Shown in pieces: positions 55,455-64,000 of a DNA stretch of 64,000 nt. The translations under genes were made by a program, and so were the position numbers. The stretch lies in assembly GCF_020881035.1 (NCBI RefSeq), contig NZ_JAJITC010000013.1, forward strand, positions 124,001 through 188,000, written 5' to 3'. Source of the DNA: Paraburkholderia translucens (GTDB taxonomy: Bacteria; Pseudomonadota; Gammaproteobacteria; Burkholderiales; Burkholderiaceae). Position 1 is the first letter of the stretch, and each line of letters starts with the position of its first letter. The notes under the pieces are model-generated. The model worked only from the letters and a program-made list of their open reading frames with translations. It did not search any database and was not told where the DNA came from.

Positions 55455-55739
55455 TCAGCTTGCCTCTTCAGGAACACTGCTCCCGGCTACCACAACTTCT
55501 CGTTGCGAGAGCACAAGGTCGTCGACGCCTGTGTATCCGAACTCTACTGCAAACCATCGCCCATCTGGCTGCTCAGCAGGCAACGCGGGAAATGATGTCA
55601 CGCCGAGCGCTCCCGCTCGCTCGAGATCGCGTTGCGTCGTCCCGATCTCTTCCTGATTCACCCGCCTTTCATGAAATTCGTCGGCGGATATCGAAAACCC
55701 AGCGGCACGCAGTGCCTCGACAGCTATGCGCGCCACCAC
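55455..55739 (-). pseudogene. C-terminal fragment of a DsbA-like thioredoxin-fold protein
   Basis: A 94-residue frame that reads ARIAVEALRAAGFSISADEF, then ERAGALGVTSFPALPAEQPD and RWFAVEFGYTGVDDLV. The LGVTSFPAL turn with a cis-proline and the closing strand-helix are like the C-terminal half of DsbA/FrnE-family oxidoreductases. The N-terminal half with the CxxC site is absent, and no ribosome site precedes the frame, so this is a gene relic. Confidence 0.45.
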
Positions 55740-57050
55740 GCGACCACCCGTCGTACTTCGACCCTCCGTATAAAGCGCGTTTTAAAGTACCCTGAAGACT
55801 TCCAGCAACGCCACCTTGTTCCCGCTAATGCCCGTGCCGCCACGACCGCCCGACAAACGGGCTCCTTATGCACCAGCAAAACTGCCAACAACAATAATCT
55901 CCAGATGAAGGTCCGGCATGCGGCCGGTCAACCGGCGAGTTCCCTTCTGAAACCATAGCACCAGGAGCACATGAGCCAGCCGATATAGATCAGTTTCATT
56001 TTTGACTCACGAAAAGTAAAGCGCCATGACCGCTCATAAAAGCATGAAACACACATCCGGCTTTTTGGTGCCAACAGGTTCCCCCATTTAGAACACTATA
56101 CGATTTGGTATGCGATACGTGCATATATCGCTTCGCATATCTCTTGTTACACCGGGTAATACCGAAGTGAAGCTGACTTTTGGAGCGGCCTCGAATCTGA
56201 GAGCGCAGGGACCTACATAAAATACGAGCTAGTCTTGTGCCTATCTGCAGCAGCCCCCTTAATCTCCGCACACTTCCTCCCACCTACAATATGCCGGTAG
56301 GCAGCACTGAAATGAAGCGCTTGCCGGTGGTCCTCGCTGAGCACACTCTTCCTCCGCGTCTCGTAGCTAACTGATCTCGATCCATCTGGTTTTGCGATCG
56401 CTGGAAAATCGATGACGCGAGCGGCACACCGCGTGGCGGATCGCAGTCGGCTACGCGGGGTCAAGCTCTACTTTATCCGCACACTTGCGAACCGTGGTTA
56501 CTCTGCTCTCCTCTTCGTTTCTTTCCTTCCATTCACAACTGTTTGTTAGCATCTCTCATTTCAAGTTCGAACCCTTGATCGTAGACTAGTCACTGTTTGA
56601 TCGAACTGGGACGGTCAGTCTCAGCTAAACCAAACAGTTCTAAAAACAGCTGATCGCGCGCGCAGCGGTGCCGTCAGTCTCTCTGAAGTTTTGTGTTCGT
56701 GGAGTTCATGGAGCGAGGGCCCTCTCTCGAGTATTAGCCCAGCAGGCGGCCAGCACACCATCTATGTCACAGGCCACCTGATGACATGCCCTCATGCCTC
56801 TTGAGGAGATAACCACTGAGCGACCACGCTTCGTCATGCCCCATCCCACAGAACTTTTACGGAAGCCGCACAACGGCGATCCGCCGCGTCGACAGTATCT
56901 ATCGCCCCGACACGCCGGCTTGAAGTAGTTCCCATCGACATAAATACCATGGTTCATTTGTTCGCTTTCGATTGAAGCAGGCGATTTTCACTCGGATCTG
57001 CACTCCCGAAGCAACAGTCCAACCTGCTAACCCGCCACGAAGAGGATGTC
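55740..57050. other. Gene-free stretch of about 1.3 kb
   Basis: No convincing gene, RNA or repeat. Only short frames with frequent Cys, Arg and His, and parts (56470-56680) are AT-richer than the rest of the window. Together with the flanking relics it looks like decayed DNA between transferred segments. Confidence 0.45.
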
Positions 57051-57572
57051 ATGAAATTGACTGCGCTAGCTCTATTTACTTTCTGGATGCCGGCGACATT
57101 CGCACCGGCACACGCGCAACAAGCGCCGCAATCGGGGTATCACTATACGTTGCCGCTCAGCACCGCCGTCGAGGCAGCGCGCGAGGCCATTCGCGTGTGC
57201 GAGGAAAATCACTATTGGGTGACCGCGACCGTTGTTGACATGGATGGTGTTCCCCAGGTCGTCATGCGCGGGGATCACGCGACGGTGCACACGGGAGAAT
57301 CGAGCTTCCGTAAGGCGTTTACTGTTGTCACGCTCGGACCGGAATTCGGATTCGATCGCTCGAGCGGGTTCTTCCAGCTCACCAAGACCAATCCTTTTGC
57401 GCCACAACTGGCCACGGTTCGTAATGTGATGGCACTGCCCGGCGCCGTCGCGATCAGGGCCAACGGAGAAATGGTCGGTGCGCTCGGCATCGGCGGCGCG
57501 CCGGGGGGCGATAAAGATGAAGTTTGCGCTGCTGCAGGTATCGCAAAAATAGCGGACCAACTGCCGCATTAA
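57051..57572 (+). CDS. Exported GlcG/HbpS-family protein
   Basis: A 173-residue protein with a Sec signal (MKLTALALFTFWMPATFAPA ending HAQ) and the GlcG/HbpS (DUF336) fold: LPLSTAVEAAREAIRVCEEN, VTATVVDMDGVPQVVMRGDH, then FRKAFTVVTLG and the closing PGAVAIRANGEMVGALGIGG. Some members bind heme or cobalamin and act as extracellular redox sensors; others have no known role. GAGGATG precedes the ATG. It stands alone. Confidence 0.9.
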   Translation: MKLTALALFTFWMPATFAPAHAQQAPQSGYHYTLPLSTAVEAAREAIRVCEENHYWVTATVVDMDGVPQVVMRGDHATVHTGESSFRKAFTVVTLGPEFGFDRSSGFFQLTKTNPFAPQLATVRNVMALPGAVAIRANGEMVGALGIGGAPGGDKDEVCAAAGIAKIADQLPH

Positions 57573-57970
57573 CCCTCAATATGACTTGCACCGCTGCTCG
57601 CTGTCGGCAGGTCACGACAAAACATCTCGCGGCAGTTTCGATCCCGGGAGTTGGCACCAGCGTCCGTTCAAGCTCGGGAAAATCGACTCCATCGTGCTCG
57701 CGCGCTGAACTGAAGTTCAACGCGCGGGCGGCACCTAGGCGCAGGTGCCAGACTGGCAGCGGCCCAAACTGCGGACGCGGCCTGCTAGAAGTTCGGCAAA
57801 AAACGACCTTAGCCAGATGTCGACTTCAGGTTTGCGTGGCTCTTTCGAGATCCTATGAAGCGAGGGGCTTTACATGCTGACGCCTAAGATCAGCGTGCAG
57901 AGGTTTGGCTCCTACGCTCGGTTGCCGGGATAAGGTGGATCACAGCAACTTCGAAACCGGCTTTCCCGCG
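57573..57970. other. Gap before IS debris
   Basis: About 400 bases with no recognised gene. Confidence 0.35.
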
Positions 57971-58325
57971 ACGAGGTGAAGTGCCATGACGGGGCGCCGC
58001 TGCCGCCCGAATTGCGGGAGCGCCTGCTGCGGGAGTGCGAACGCGTGTCGCTGGCGCAGAAGCAGTTCGCTGCGCTCGAGAAGACGCGGCAGGCAAGCCT
58101 GCCCGCACCGGCGCGTTAGCGGCGCGACGATCTCGCGCGCCTGAAAGTGATTGGCAAAGTGGGAGCGTCACGGCTCGTACTCGAACTGTACTGGAGAGGG
58201 CTCAGCAACCGCCGCCAAGTCGTTGCCTGTACGGGGCTGGTGCCCAGCCTTACGACAGTGGCGAGAACCAGATCGACCAGGGAATCAGCAAACAGGGCAA
58301 CCGACGAGTGCGAGCGAGTGCATGG
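57971..58325 (+). mobile_element. IS110-family (second type) transposase remnant
   Basis: One frame gives PLPPELRERLLRECERVSLA, QKQFAALEKTRQASLPAP, then after a stop KVGASRLVLELYWRGLSNRR and QVVACTGLVP; another frame continues PYDSGENQIDQGISKQGNRR. This order is the C-terminal half of an IS110/IS1111 transposase. It has a stop codon and a frameshift, and neither ends nor a start. It differs from the copy at 36655-37145. Confidence 0.8.
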
Positions 58326-58460
58326 CACGAGGTATCGCACGCATCGCGAAGTTGTCGCGGAGTTGTTCGAATACATCGAAGTGTTCTATAACCGCAGTCG
58401 TCGTCATCCATGGCTTGGCTTCATGTCGCCATCCCTGTTCATGCAAGACTGGCTTGTGGC
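58326..58460 (+). mobile_element. IS3-family transposase C-terminal remnant
   Basis: Directly joined to the IS110 relic, the frame reads REVVAELFEYIEVFYNRSRR then HPWLGFMSPSLFMQDW, the end of the rve integrase domain of IS3 OrfB, with the catalytic glutamate region lost upstream. The direct joining shows one element inserted into, or recombined with, the other. Confidence 0.85.
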
Positions 58461-58813
58461 TCGGCGGACAAGGGATGCGGCCGCAGAACACGCGGCCTTT
58501 GGAAGGCGAAAAATCGGGGGAACCTCAAGAGGTTGTTCAGGCATAACGAAAGTGTATTGGTATTCTCGGCATACTATTTTGATATGGCAGAGACTTGGGG
58601 AATTGGTTGCGTGTCGGGAAATGCAAAAAGCAAACAAAATGGAAAGCCATCGCCTGGCCTGTATCTGCAAGCTGCTGTTTTTATTCAATATTCATATTTT
58701 ATTCTCACTTGATGGGATAGATAGAAAGATCTGGTAAGGCATTGTCGCGCTCAGTATATTCAGCTCCAAACCTCGTCCGGCAGTAAAAGGATGTTTTTAA
58801 CAAGGAGACTGAC
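58461..58813. other. Promoter region of the alpha-galactosidase gene
   Basis: About 350 bases, AT-rich in its last 200 (TTTTTATTCAATATTC-type runs near 58675-58700). It probably carries the promoter of the downstream gene. No gene was recognised. Confidence 0.5.
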
Positions 58814-60979
58814 ATGGCTTTGCCCAGTTATAGGCAGTGCGTTGTCTCGCTGTTATTTGGACTTGCGTTGAGCGTTTCAGGCTGCGGCGGTGACGCCGGC
58901 ACTGACAGCGCAACGAGTGCGATAAAAAGTTCGTCCCAGGTATCTGCGGCACCCGATTCGTCGAACGCGGCGCTGGCGCAACAGCAATTGCGGTCCCTCA
59001 GGCAGGTTGCTGTCGTCCCGCCACCCATGGGTTGGTCTTCGTGGAACAGCCTTGCGGAAAACGTGAACTTCCTGACGATCAAAGCGGAAGCCGACGGTCT
59101 TAGCCAGCTAAACACGCAAATCACGTCCGGTGCGAAGTACCAGTACGTGAATATCGACGAGGGCTGGTGGACATCGGGCACGAGGGACGCAAGCGGCAAT
59201 TTCGTTATCGACAACACGCAGTGGCCCGGTGGCATGCAGGCAATGGCGCAATACATCCACAGCAAAGGCTTGAAAGCTGGCATCTACATCGATTCGGGTC
59301 CTCAAGGATGCGGGACCAGAACCAACGGCACGCATTTCGTTGGCAGCGACTTTGCCCATTACGACCACGACTTTCTACAGTTTGCCCAGTGGGGATTCGA
59401 TTTTGTGAAAGTCGACTTCTGCGGCGGTCGTGTTGCGGGCTATGATCCGCAACAGGCCTACACCGCGATCGCGGACGCTATCGACAAGGCTTATGTCCAG
59501 ACGGGTCAGCGAGTGACGCTTAGCATCTGTGACTGGGGAACGATAGGTGGCAATAGCACCTATCCCGACTTCAATGAAGGTCCTTGGGCCTGGGCAGCCG
59601 GCGTCGGCAGAATGTGGAGAACGACCGGCGACATCTATGGGCCGAACAGCGGCATTCCGAACTTCGGCAACGTCGTTGGAAACTTCCTCGGCAACTACCA
59701 TCCGGAAGGGCAGCATACGGGTTTCTACAACGACCCCGACATGATGGTGGCGGGCATGGGGATGTCCGCGGTTCACGATCAGGCTCATTTGAGTTTGTGG
59801 GCGATAGCAGGTGCCCCGCTGATTCTCGGCAACGATCTCTCGAAACCACTTACCGCCGACGCGACGAAGCTTCTGACGAATCCAGACGTCATCGCCATCG
59901 ATCAGGATCCTCTCGGATTGCAAGGAATACTCGTTGCTAAATCCGGGGCCCAGCAGGTTTGGTCGAAGCTGCTGGCAGGGACGGGTCAGCGGGCGGTGGT
60001 TCTGTTCAATAACGGAGACGCTGATGCTCCGATGACCGTGACCTGGCAACAGCTGGGGCTGGTTCCGACAGGGCGTGCGGATGTGCGTGACGTGGTTGCA
60101 GGCGCCAATCTGGGTTCGTTCTCCGGCTCTTATACGGCACCGAACGTTCCTGCTGGCGGCGCAGTGTTGCTTCTGGTCAGAGGCGCGGACACCGCGTCGT
60201 CAAGCTATCGACCGAGTGCTGTGAGCGGAGGCGCAACGATTGAAAAGTGTCCGGAATGCGATAGCGGCGCGATCGTGAAACGCCTGGGAACGGTAACGTT
60301 CAATAACGTTGCATCGACGGGAGATGGCGGATTTATCGAAATCGCCTACGCGAATCGCACACGTGAGACGGTGAATGCGGAGTTGTCGGTGAACGGTGGT
60401 CAGCCGACCACGCTTGCGTTCCCGCCGACAACGGGAGTGCAAGGGCAGATCGGTACCGTGACCGTATATGCTGGCCTGCAAACAGGGGCAAACACCGTGG
60501 TTCTTTCGAGCGCAGACAGCGCAGCGCCAGGACCGGCAATCAGTTCAGTCTCGGTGGTTGCGGGCCCGGTTCGCCTGCCTCCGTTCAAGGCAGCATACGA
60601 GGCCGAGGCATCGACGAACATCCTCGCAGGAGGCGCGCGCGTGTCATCGTGTTCGGCATGTTCCGGTGGTCAGGACGTAGGTTACATAGGCAATGGCGGA
60701 ACGCTGACGATGAATGGCATCTCCGTACCAGCGGATGGCAATTACACGGTGCAAGTGGGGTACGCGAACGGAGATTCCGCGCCGCGATTTGCACAAGTCA
60801 GTATCAATGGGGCAACGCCGATTACTGTCTCATTTCCGCCGACCGGCGGATGGAGCACCGTTTCGACACTGCCGGTCACGGGAGCATTCAAGAGTGGGAG
60901 CGCAAACACCATCATCTTTTCAAATCCGGACGGATGGGCGCCAGATGTCGATGGTGTTAGCTCGCCGGTAGCCCAGTAG
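58814..60979 (+). CDS. Lipoprotein GH27 alpha-galactosidase with two C-terminal binding modules
   Basis: A 721-residue secreted glycosidase. The leader ends in the lipobox LSVSGCGG (Cys24), so it is lipid-anchored. The GH27 catalytic domain starts PPPMGWSSWNSLAEN at 69 and has YVNIDEGWW, the nucleophile Asp201 in FVKVDFCGG and the probable acid/base Asp273 in MWRTTGDI. After the antiparallel domain, two similar modules (about 465-590 and 592-721) each have SC/CP-x-C-SGG-type cysteine pairs, YANG or YANR strands and FPPTxGWST or FPPTTGVQG, like CBM35-type sugar-binding domains. It hydrolyses terminal alpha-galactosides outside the cell or in the periplasm. AAGGAG precedes the ATG. IS relics lie just upstream. 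Confidence 0.95.
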   Translation: MALPSYRQCVVSLLFGLALSVSGCGGDAGTDSATSAIKSSSQVSAAPDSSNAALAQQQLRSLRQVAVVPPPMGWSSWNSLAENVNFLTIKAEADGLSQLNTQITSGAKYQYVNIDEGWWTSGTRDASGNFVIDNTQWPGGMQAMAQYIHSKGLKAGIYIDSGPQGCGTRTNGTHFVGSDFAHYDHDFLQFAQWGFDFVKVDFCGGRVAGYDPQQAYTAIADAIDKAYVQTGQRVTLSICDWGTIGGNSTYPDFNEGPWAWAAGVGRMWRTTGDIYGPNSGIPNFGNVVGNFLGNYHPEGQHTGFYNDPDMMVAGMGMSAVHDQAHLSLWAIAGAPLILGNDLSKPLTADATKLLTNPDVIAIDQDPLGLQGILVAKSGAQQVWSKLLAGTGQRAVVLFNNGDADAPMTVTWQQLGLVPTGRADVRDVVAGANLGSFSGSYTAPNVPAGGAVLLLVRGADTASSSYRPSAVSGGATIEKCPECDSGAIVKRLGTVTFNNVASTGDGGFIEIAYANRTRETVNAELSVNGGQPTTLAFPPTTGVQGQIGTVTVYAGLQTGANTVVLSSADSAAPGPAISSVSVVAGPVRLPPFKAAYEAEASTNILAGGARVSSCSACSGGQDVGYIGNGGTLTMNGISVPADGNYTVQVGYANGDSAPRFAQVSINGATPITVSFPPTGGWSTVSTLPVTGAFKSGSANTIIFSNPDGWAPDVDGVSSPVAQ

Positions 60980-61285
60980 CGCTTGGTTGGCAATGGCCGA
61001 TACAGCCGTGCGACTCTGCTCGCACGGCTGTTCAACAAACGTCATATTCCGGCGAGTCGCTCAACGCAGGTCCGCAAAAGAAGCAGATGCTCAGATCGTG
61101 CGTCGTTTGAATTCGGGTCGTCATCGCATTGCATCTTCGATCTGTTTCCGTTGTTGCGCGCGATAACTTGCCATCTCCGCCTGGATCCAGTTAGAGAATG
61201 CGACGAATGGCGCCCAATCCGGATACCGTCGCTCGAATCGCCATGATTTTCAGCTCTCAACAGAAGTGCCTAACACCCTGTAACC
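60980..61285. other. Intergenic region with terminator
   Basis: About 300 bases after the alpha-galactosidase gene. It contains the hairpin at 61002-61031 and no recognised gene; the VOC gene from the other strand ends at 61286. Confidence 0.45.
61002..61031. terminator. Hairpin terminator after the alpha-galactosidase gene
   Basis: ACAGCCGTGCGA pairs perfectly with TCGCACGGCTGT (12 bp) across a six-base loop (CTCTGC), 23 bases after the stop codon. It is followed by only two or three T residues. As the genes are convergent it could serve both strands. Confidence 0.7.
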
Positions 61286-61712
61286 TTAAGATTGGCCTTC
61301 CCAACGCGGATCGTAAGCGAACTCCAGACGGATGCCCCCCGGTTCATAGATCATGGTGTGCTTCTTGGGTCCGGCACCCAGCATCTCGGGCGAAAAACTC
61401 GATTCTGGTACCCGGCCACGCTGCCACTCGCTCGGCAATCTCGGTGAGTGCCTGTTCGCTTTCGGCACGCATCGCAAGATGATGAAGACCGATGTTGGAT
61501 TTTCGGTCAAACCCGACCGGATTTTGTTCGTTTTTCACCTCCCACAACGTTAAGACAACGTACCCGTCTGACACAAACGCCGCTGGATAAGTCGGGTTTT
61601 CACCGACCTGTGCCCAGCCGAGGCAATTGAGAAAAAAATCGCGCGTTTGCGCAAGCTTGCGGACGGTCAAGCCAACATGATCGATGCCTCGTGTGAACGA
61701 AGTGGTTGTCAT
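61286..61712 (-). pseudogene. VOC-superfamily gene with a one-base frameshift
   Basis: The first 94 or so residues read MTTTSFTRGIDHVGLTVRKL, then VGENPTYPAAFVSDGYVVLT and GFDRKSNIGLHHLAMRAESE, a glyoxalase-fold protein with metal-ligand histidines in IDHVGL and LHHLAM. In the A5 run at 61394-61398 (T5 in the gene) the frame shifts. Removing one base gives EFSPEMLGAGPKKHTMIYEP and GGIRLEFAYDPRW, the normal C-terminus, for a 141-residue protein. GGAGGA precedes the ATG at 61712. It is the third gene after the DJ-1 and crotonase genes. It is either a recent pseudogene or a base-calling error. Confidence 0.85.
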
Positions 61713-61934
61713 GAGTGGTCCTCCGAAATACGAAAAAGGAAGAACAGGGTCTGCCAGTCCACTGGGTTGGGTATCGAACTTCGCGTCTGCGTTGAACAGC
61801 GATGCGGACCGGACGGCAAACACGCTCGTTCAAAAACAGAAAGTCGTCTCCCGGTACCCTTCATCCCGCTCTCCGGTTCGCAGAGGTAGAAGCGAATGGC
61901 ATTGACCGGCCGGTGCCCGGGCGTTTCCCCCGAG

Positions 61935-62771
61935 CTAGCGCGCAAGCTGCCCCAGATAGTAGCCGAGCCGCTTTTCGACATCGCCCGCTTGATGAAAGCC
62001 CTGCGCATTCAACGCCTCGATCCCTTTTTGCGCGGCAGACCGCCCGAGTGACGCGATGCATGCGTCCCAGCCGGCGCCGAGTTCAACCTCTGGCGGCAGA
62101 CTCGAATTGACCAGACGCTTCGTATTCGCAATCGCCCATTTGTCGAAGCCGGCGATCCGATTCGCCAGCGCGTCCACGAATGCATCCAGTTCAGCGTCCG
62201 GAAGCGCCCGGTTAACGTAGCCGTAGGCCTCTGCCTGATCGCCTGTAATGTCTTCCGAACTCAAGAGCACTTCAAGCGCCCGGTTACGCCCGATCAATTG
62301 GGGCAGCCGAGCCATGGGTCCGCCGCCAGCCACCATACCTACCCCTACCTCCCATTGAGAGATGATTGCCTTTTCGCGACTGGCGAAACTCATGTCGCAA
62401 GAGAGCGCGATTTCGCTGCCGTTTCCGGTAGCTCGCCCGCGGATCAGTGCGATCGTAACGACCGGGACGCGCGTGAGGCGTACAAGAAAGTCGGGCCATT
62501 GTGGCAAGCCCGTAGGACCGGGTGGAAGCCCGGTCAAATCATCCAGCTTCGCGAAGAAATCGGAGTGGTTGAGAAAGTAGCCCTCCACCGCACTGTCGAA
62601 CACCACGACTTTCACGCGGTCATCGGTCTCGATAGCGTGAATGAGTTCATGGAACTGCTTGACCATCGCCGGACCCATGACATTGACCGGCGGATTGTCG
62701 ATCGTCACTCGCCAATAGGCCGGCGTTCGCCGGATGGTCTTAATCTGAACGGAGCTTGTTGCCGCGGTCAT
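61935..62771 (-). CDS. Enoyl-CoA hydratase/isomerase-family protein
   Basis: A 278-residue crotonase-fold protein without a signal peptide: TPAYWRVTIDNPPVNVMGPA, then RGRATGNGSEIALSCDMSFA and IISQWEVGVGMVAGGGPMAR. Both catalytic glutamates are kept, in GSEIA and SQWEV. It is the cytoplasmic paralogue of the exported protein at 43876-44826. GGGAGA precedes the ATG at 62771. It lies 57 bases downstream of the DJ-1 gene and upstream of the frameshifted VOC gene on the same strand. Confidence 0.92.
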   Translation of the reverse strand: MTAATSSVQIKTIRRTPAYWRVTIDNPPVNVMGPAMVKQFHELIHAIETDDRVKVVVFDSAVEGYFLNHSDFFAKLDDLTGLPPGPTGLPQWPDFLVRLTRVPVVTIALIRGRATGNGSEIALSCDMSFASREKAIISQWEVGVGMVAGGGPMARLPQLIGRNRALEVLLSSEDITGDQAEAYGYVNRALPDAELDAFVDALANRIAGFDKWAIANTKRLVNSSLPPEVELGAGWDACIASLGRSAAQKGIEALNAQGFHQAGDVEKRLGYYLGQLAR

Positions 62772-62828
62772 CGGTATCTCCCGTTGGAGGCGCATGCTTG
62801 TTTTCCGGCATGCGCCAGATTGGCGCTA

Positions 62829-63503
62829 CTACTGCAAAACCTTCAGCAATTCTCTGGCAGTGGGACCCGACGATGCCGGGTTCTGCCCCGTAATAAGACG
62901 CCCATCGACGACGCTGAGCACGGCCCAGTTCTCCACCTTCTCAAAGTGACCGCCCAAACGCTTGAGTTCGTCTTCGACCAGAAACGGCATGACTTTCGTC
63001 AACCCGACGGCCTCTTCTTCATCGTTCGTAAAGCAGGTAACACGCTTGCCTTTCACGAGAGGCTGCCCCTGAAAGGTCGCCTTGAGCAACACGCACGGCC
63101 CATGACAGACAGCAGCGACAGGCTTGCCTGCGTTATAGAAGTGCTCGATCAACGCAATCGAGTCTTTGTCATTGGTCAGGTCCCACATCGGACCATGACC
63201 GCCCGCATAGAAGATGGTGTCGTAGTCGTCGGCCTTGATTTCGGAAAGCTTGACGGTATTGGCCAAAACCTTTTGCGTCGCTGGGTCGTGTTTGAATCGC
63301 TGCATGGAGTCGGTTTGATTGTTGGGATCGTCGCTTCTAGGGTCGATTGGCGGCTGTCCGCCCTTGGGCGAAGCGACGACAACAGTAGCGCCCGCATCGC
63401 TGAAGACGTAGTACGGAGCGGTAAACTCTTCGAGCCAGAACCCTGTTGGCTTACCGGTGTTTCCCAGCTGATTGTGCGAAGTCAGTACGAGAACGATCTT
63501 CAT
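62829..63503 (-). CDS. DJ-1/PfpI-family protein (Hsp31-like)
   Basis: A 224-residue protein of the type 1 glutamine-amidotransferase-like fold. The nucleophilic cysteine is in VAAVCHGPCVLL, the partner glutamate in FWLEEFTAPYYVF, and AGGHGPMWDL forms the usual turn. Extra segment SDDPNNQTDSMQRF is typical of the Hsp31-like group, which detoxifies methylglyoxal (glyoxalase III) or acts as a chaperone. GGAGATAGG precedes the ATG. It is the first gene of the operon with the crotonase and VOC genes, which fits handling of reactive carbonyls. Confidence 0.92.
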   Translation of the reverse strand: MKIVLVLTSHNQLGNTGKPTGFWLEEFTAPYYVFSDAGATVVVASPKGGQPPIDPRSDDPNNQTDSMQRFKHDPATQKVLANTVKLSEIKADDYDTIFYAGGHGPMWDLTNDKDSIALIEHFYNAGKPVAAVCHGPCVLLKATFQGQPLVKGKRVTCFTNDEEEAVGLTKVMPFLVEDELKRLGGHFEKVENWAVLSVVDGRLITGQNPASSGPTARELLKVLQ

Positions 63504-63873
63504 TGCCTATCTCCTTGCTTGGGTAACTCCCCTGCCACGGTATTGGCGGGAATCTTGAACGCTAGTGGAATATTGAAAAGCGCTACTGCCTGCGGGACCC
63601 AACGTACGCTTGAATCCATCGAACGTGGCTCAGTCGTTTCAGCCCGCGCTTCGATCGTTTATCACCTTACTGAGTTCTGCCGCCCATACGAGCGCATTCA
63701 AAAGGCGCTCGCTGACAGTGGGCCATCGCGAGCAGTCGCGATTACTCGACGCAACGAAATGAACGCGGTGATGAGATGCTGTCCGTCATATTCGGCTTAC
63801 CTCCAAAGGAATCTGCCCTGTGAACCGATTCTATGTTCGCTCCGCGGGTCATTGCAGCAGTTTGACTGTCAAA
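63504..63873. other. Promoter region upstream of the DJ-1 operon
   Basis: About 370 bases with no recognised gene, holding the operon promoter and the end of the next gene. Confidence 0.4.
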
Positions 63874-64000
63874 TCACCTTTTCCAATCGGGAATCAAATC
63901 GCTGGACAGCAGATGGATCGCCTCAGTGAGCATTGCCGAACCGGAGTCGTTGATAGGATCCGCGCGAATCGCCTCAATGTCGATGCCGTCGAGTATCCAA
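63874..64000 (-). CDS. C-terminal end of an unidentified protein
   Basis: A 42-codon open end that runs off the window: WILDGIDIEAIRADPINDSG, then AMLTEAIHLLSSDLIPDWKR and stop. The text is protein-like, with helices and few rare residues. Too short to assign. Confidence 0.45.
   Translation of the reverse strand, partial: WILDGIDIEAIRADPINDSGSAMLTEAIHLLSSDLIPDWKR

Noticed and set aside
62298..63929. A 543-codon frame on the plus strand across the crotonase and DJ-1 genes
   Set aside because: It spans two well-supported genes on the other strand and has no ribosome site or recognisable domain.

Overview
The window is about 64 kb of high-GC DNA from a Gram-negative beta-proteobacterium. The Burkholderia-type trimeric porin, the many LysR regulators, the GlxA and AraC regulators, the cold-shock gene and the IS5, IS110, IS3 and IS1182 elements suggest Burkholderiaceae, most likely Paraburkholderia or Caballeronia. 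This genus call is an inference from protein style, not a database match. I see no rRNA, tRNA, replication or ribosomal genes. The mix of many small LysR-plus-enzyme modules, several broken genes and IS debris looks like an accessory part of a second chromosome or a megaplasmid.

Layout. 1-6.3 kb: the start of an SDR gene divergent from a GlxA-type regulator, a cold-shock gene with a small companion, a secreted protein, and an Acg-type nitroreductase next to a deazaflavin-type (Ddn-like) reductase. 6.7-14.3 kb: an amine-catabolism locus with porin, APC permease, AraC regulator (apparently frameshifted at its end), copper amine oxidase, a membrane protein, and an aldehyde dehydrogenase cut off after about 54 codons. 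15-17 kb: a secreted beta-propeller protein. 17.5-32.4 kb: repeated units of LysR regulator plus SDR, MFS transporter, alpha/beta hydrolase, RidA, flavodoxin or SnoaL-like protein. 33.2-36 kb: a large multi-PAS/GAF sensor kinase. 36.6-41.6 kb: IS110 and IS5 remnants around a BON protein, an MFS transporter and an SDR. 41.7-47.5 kb: a LysR regulator divergent from a glyoxalase-fold protein and an exported enoyl-CoA hydratase relative, an egtD pseudogene and a Tat-exported epoxide hydrolase. 48-49.5 kb: an intact IS1182-family transposase gene. 50-55 kb: a BON protein, an SDR-tautomerase-LysR unit and a two-gene response-regulator operon. 55-58.8 kb: a gene-poor stretch with a GlcG/HbpS protein and fused IS110/IS3 debris. 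58.8-61 kb: a lipoprotein alpha-galactosidase. 61.2-63.5 kb: a DJ-1/PfpI, enoyl-CoA hydratase and glyoxalase operon whose last gene is frameshifted.

How it fits together. The amine locus would import an amine, oxidise it to an aldehyde and then to an acid, but here the last step is broken. Much of the rest handles small reactive organic molecules (SDRs, epoxide-hydrolase-type hydrolases, VOC proteins, tautomerase, quinone-reductase-type flavodoxin, DJ-1), usually with a neighbouring LysR gene. Several enzyme types that are normally cytoplasmic carry export signals. A 16-base motif (GATACCAA-RG-YRCTAG) occurs as a three-copy 15-bp tandem repeat at 43025-43070 and singly near 51506 and 22561. 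Two of these places lie beside paralogous LysR regulators, which makes the motif the best candidate for an undescribed regulatory link.
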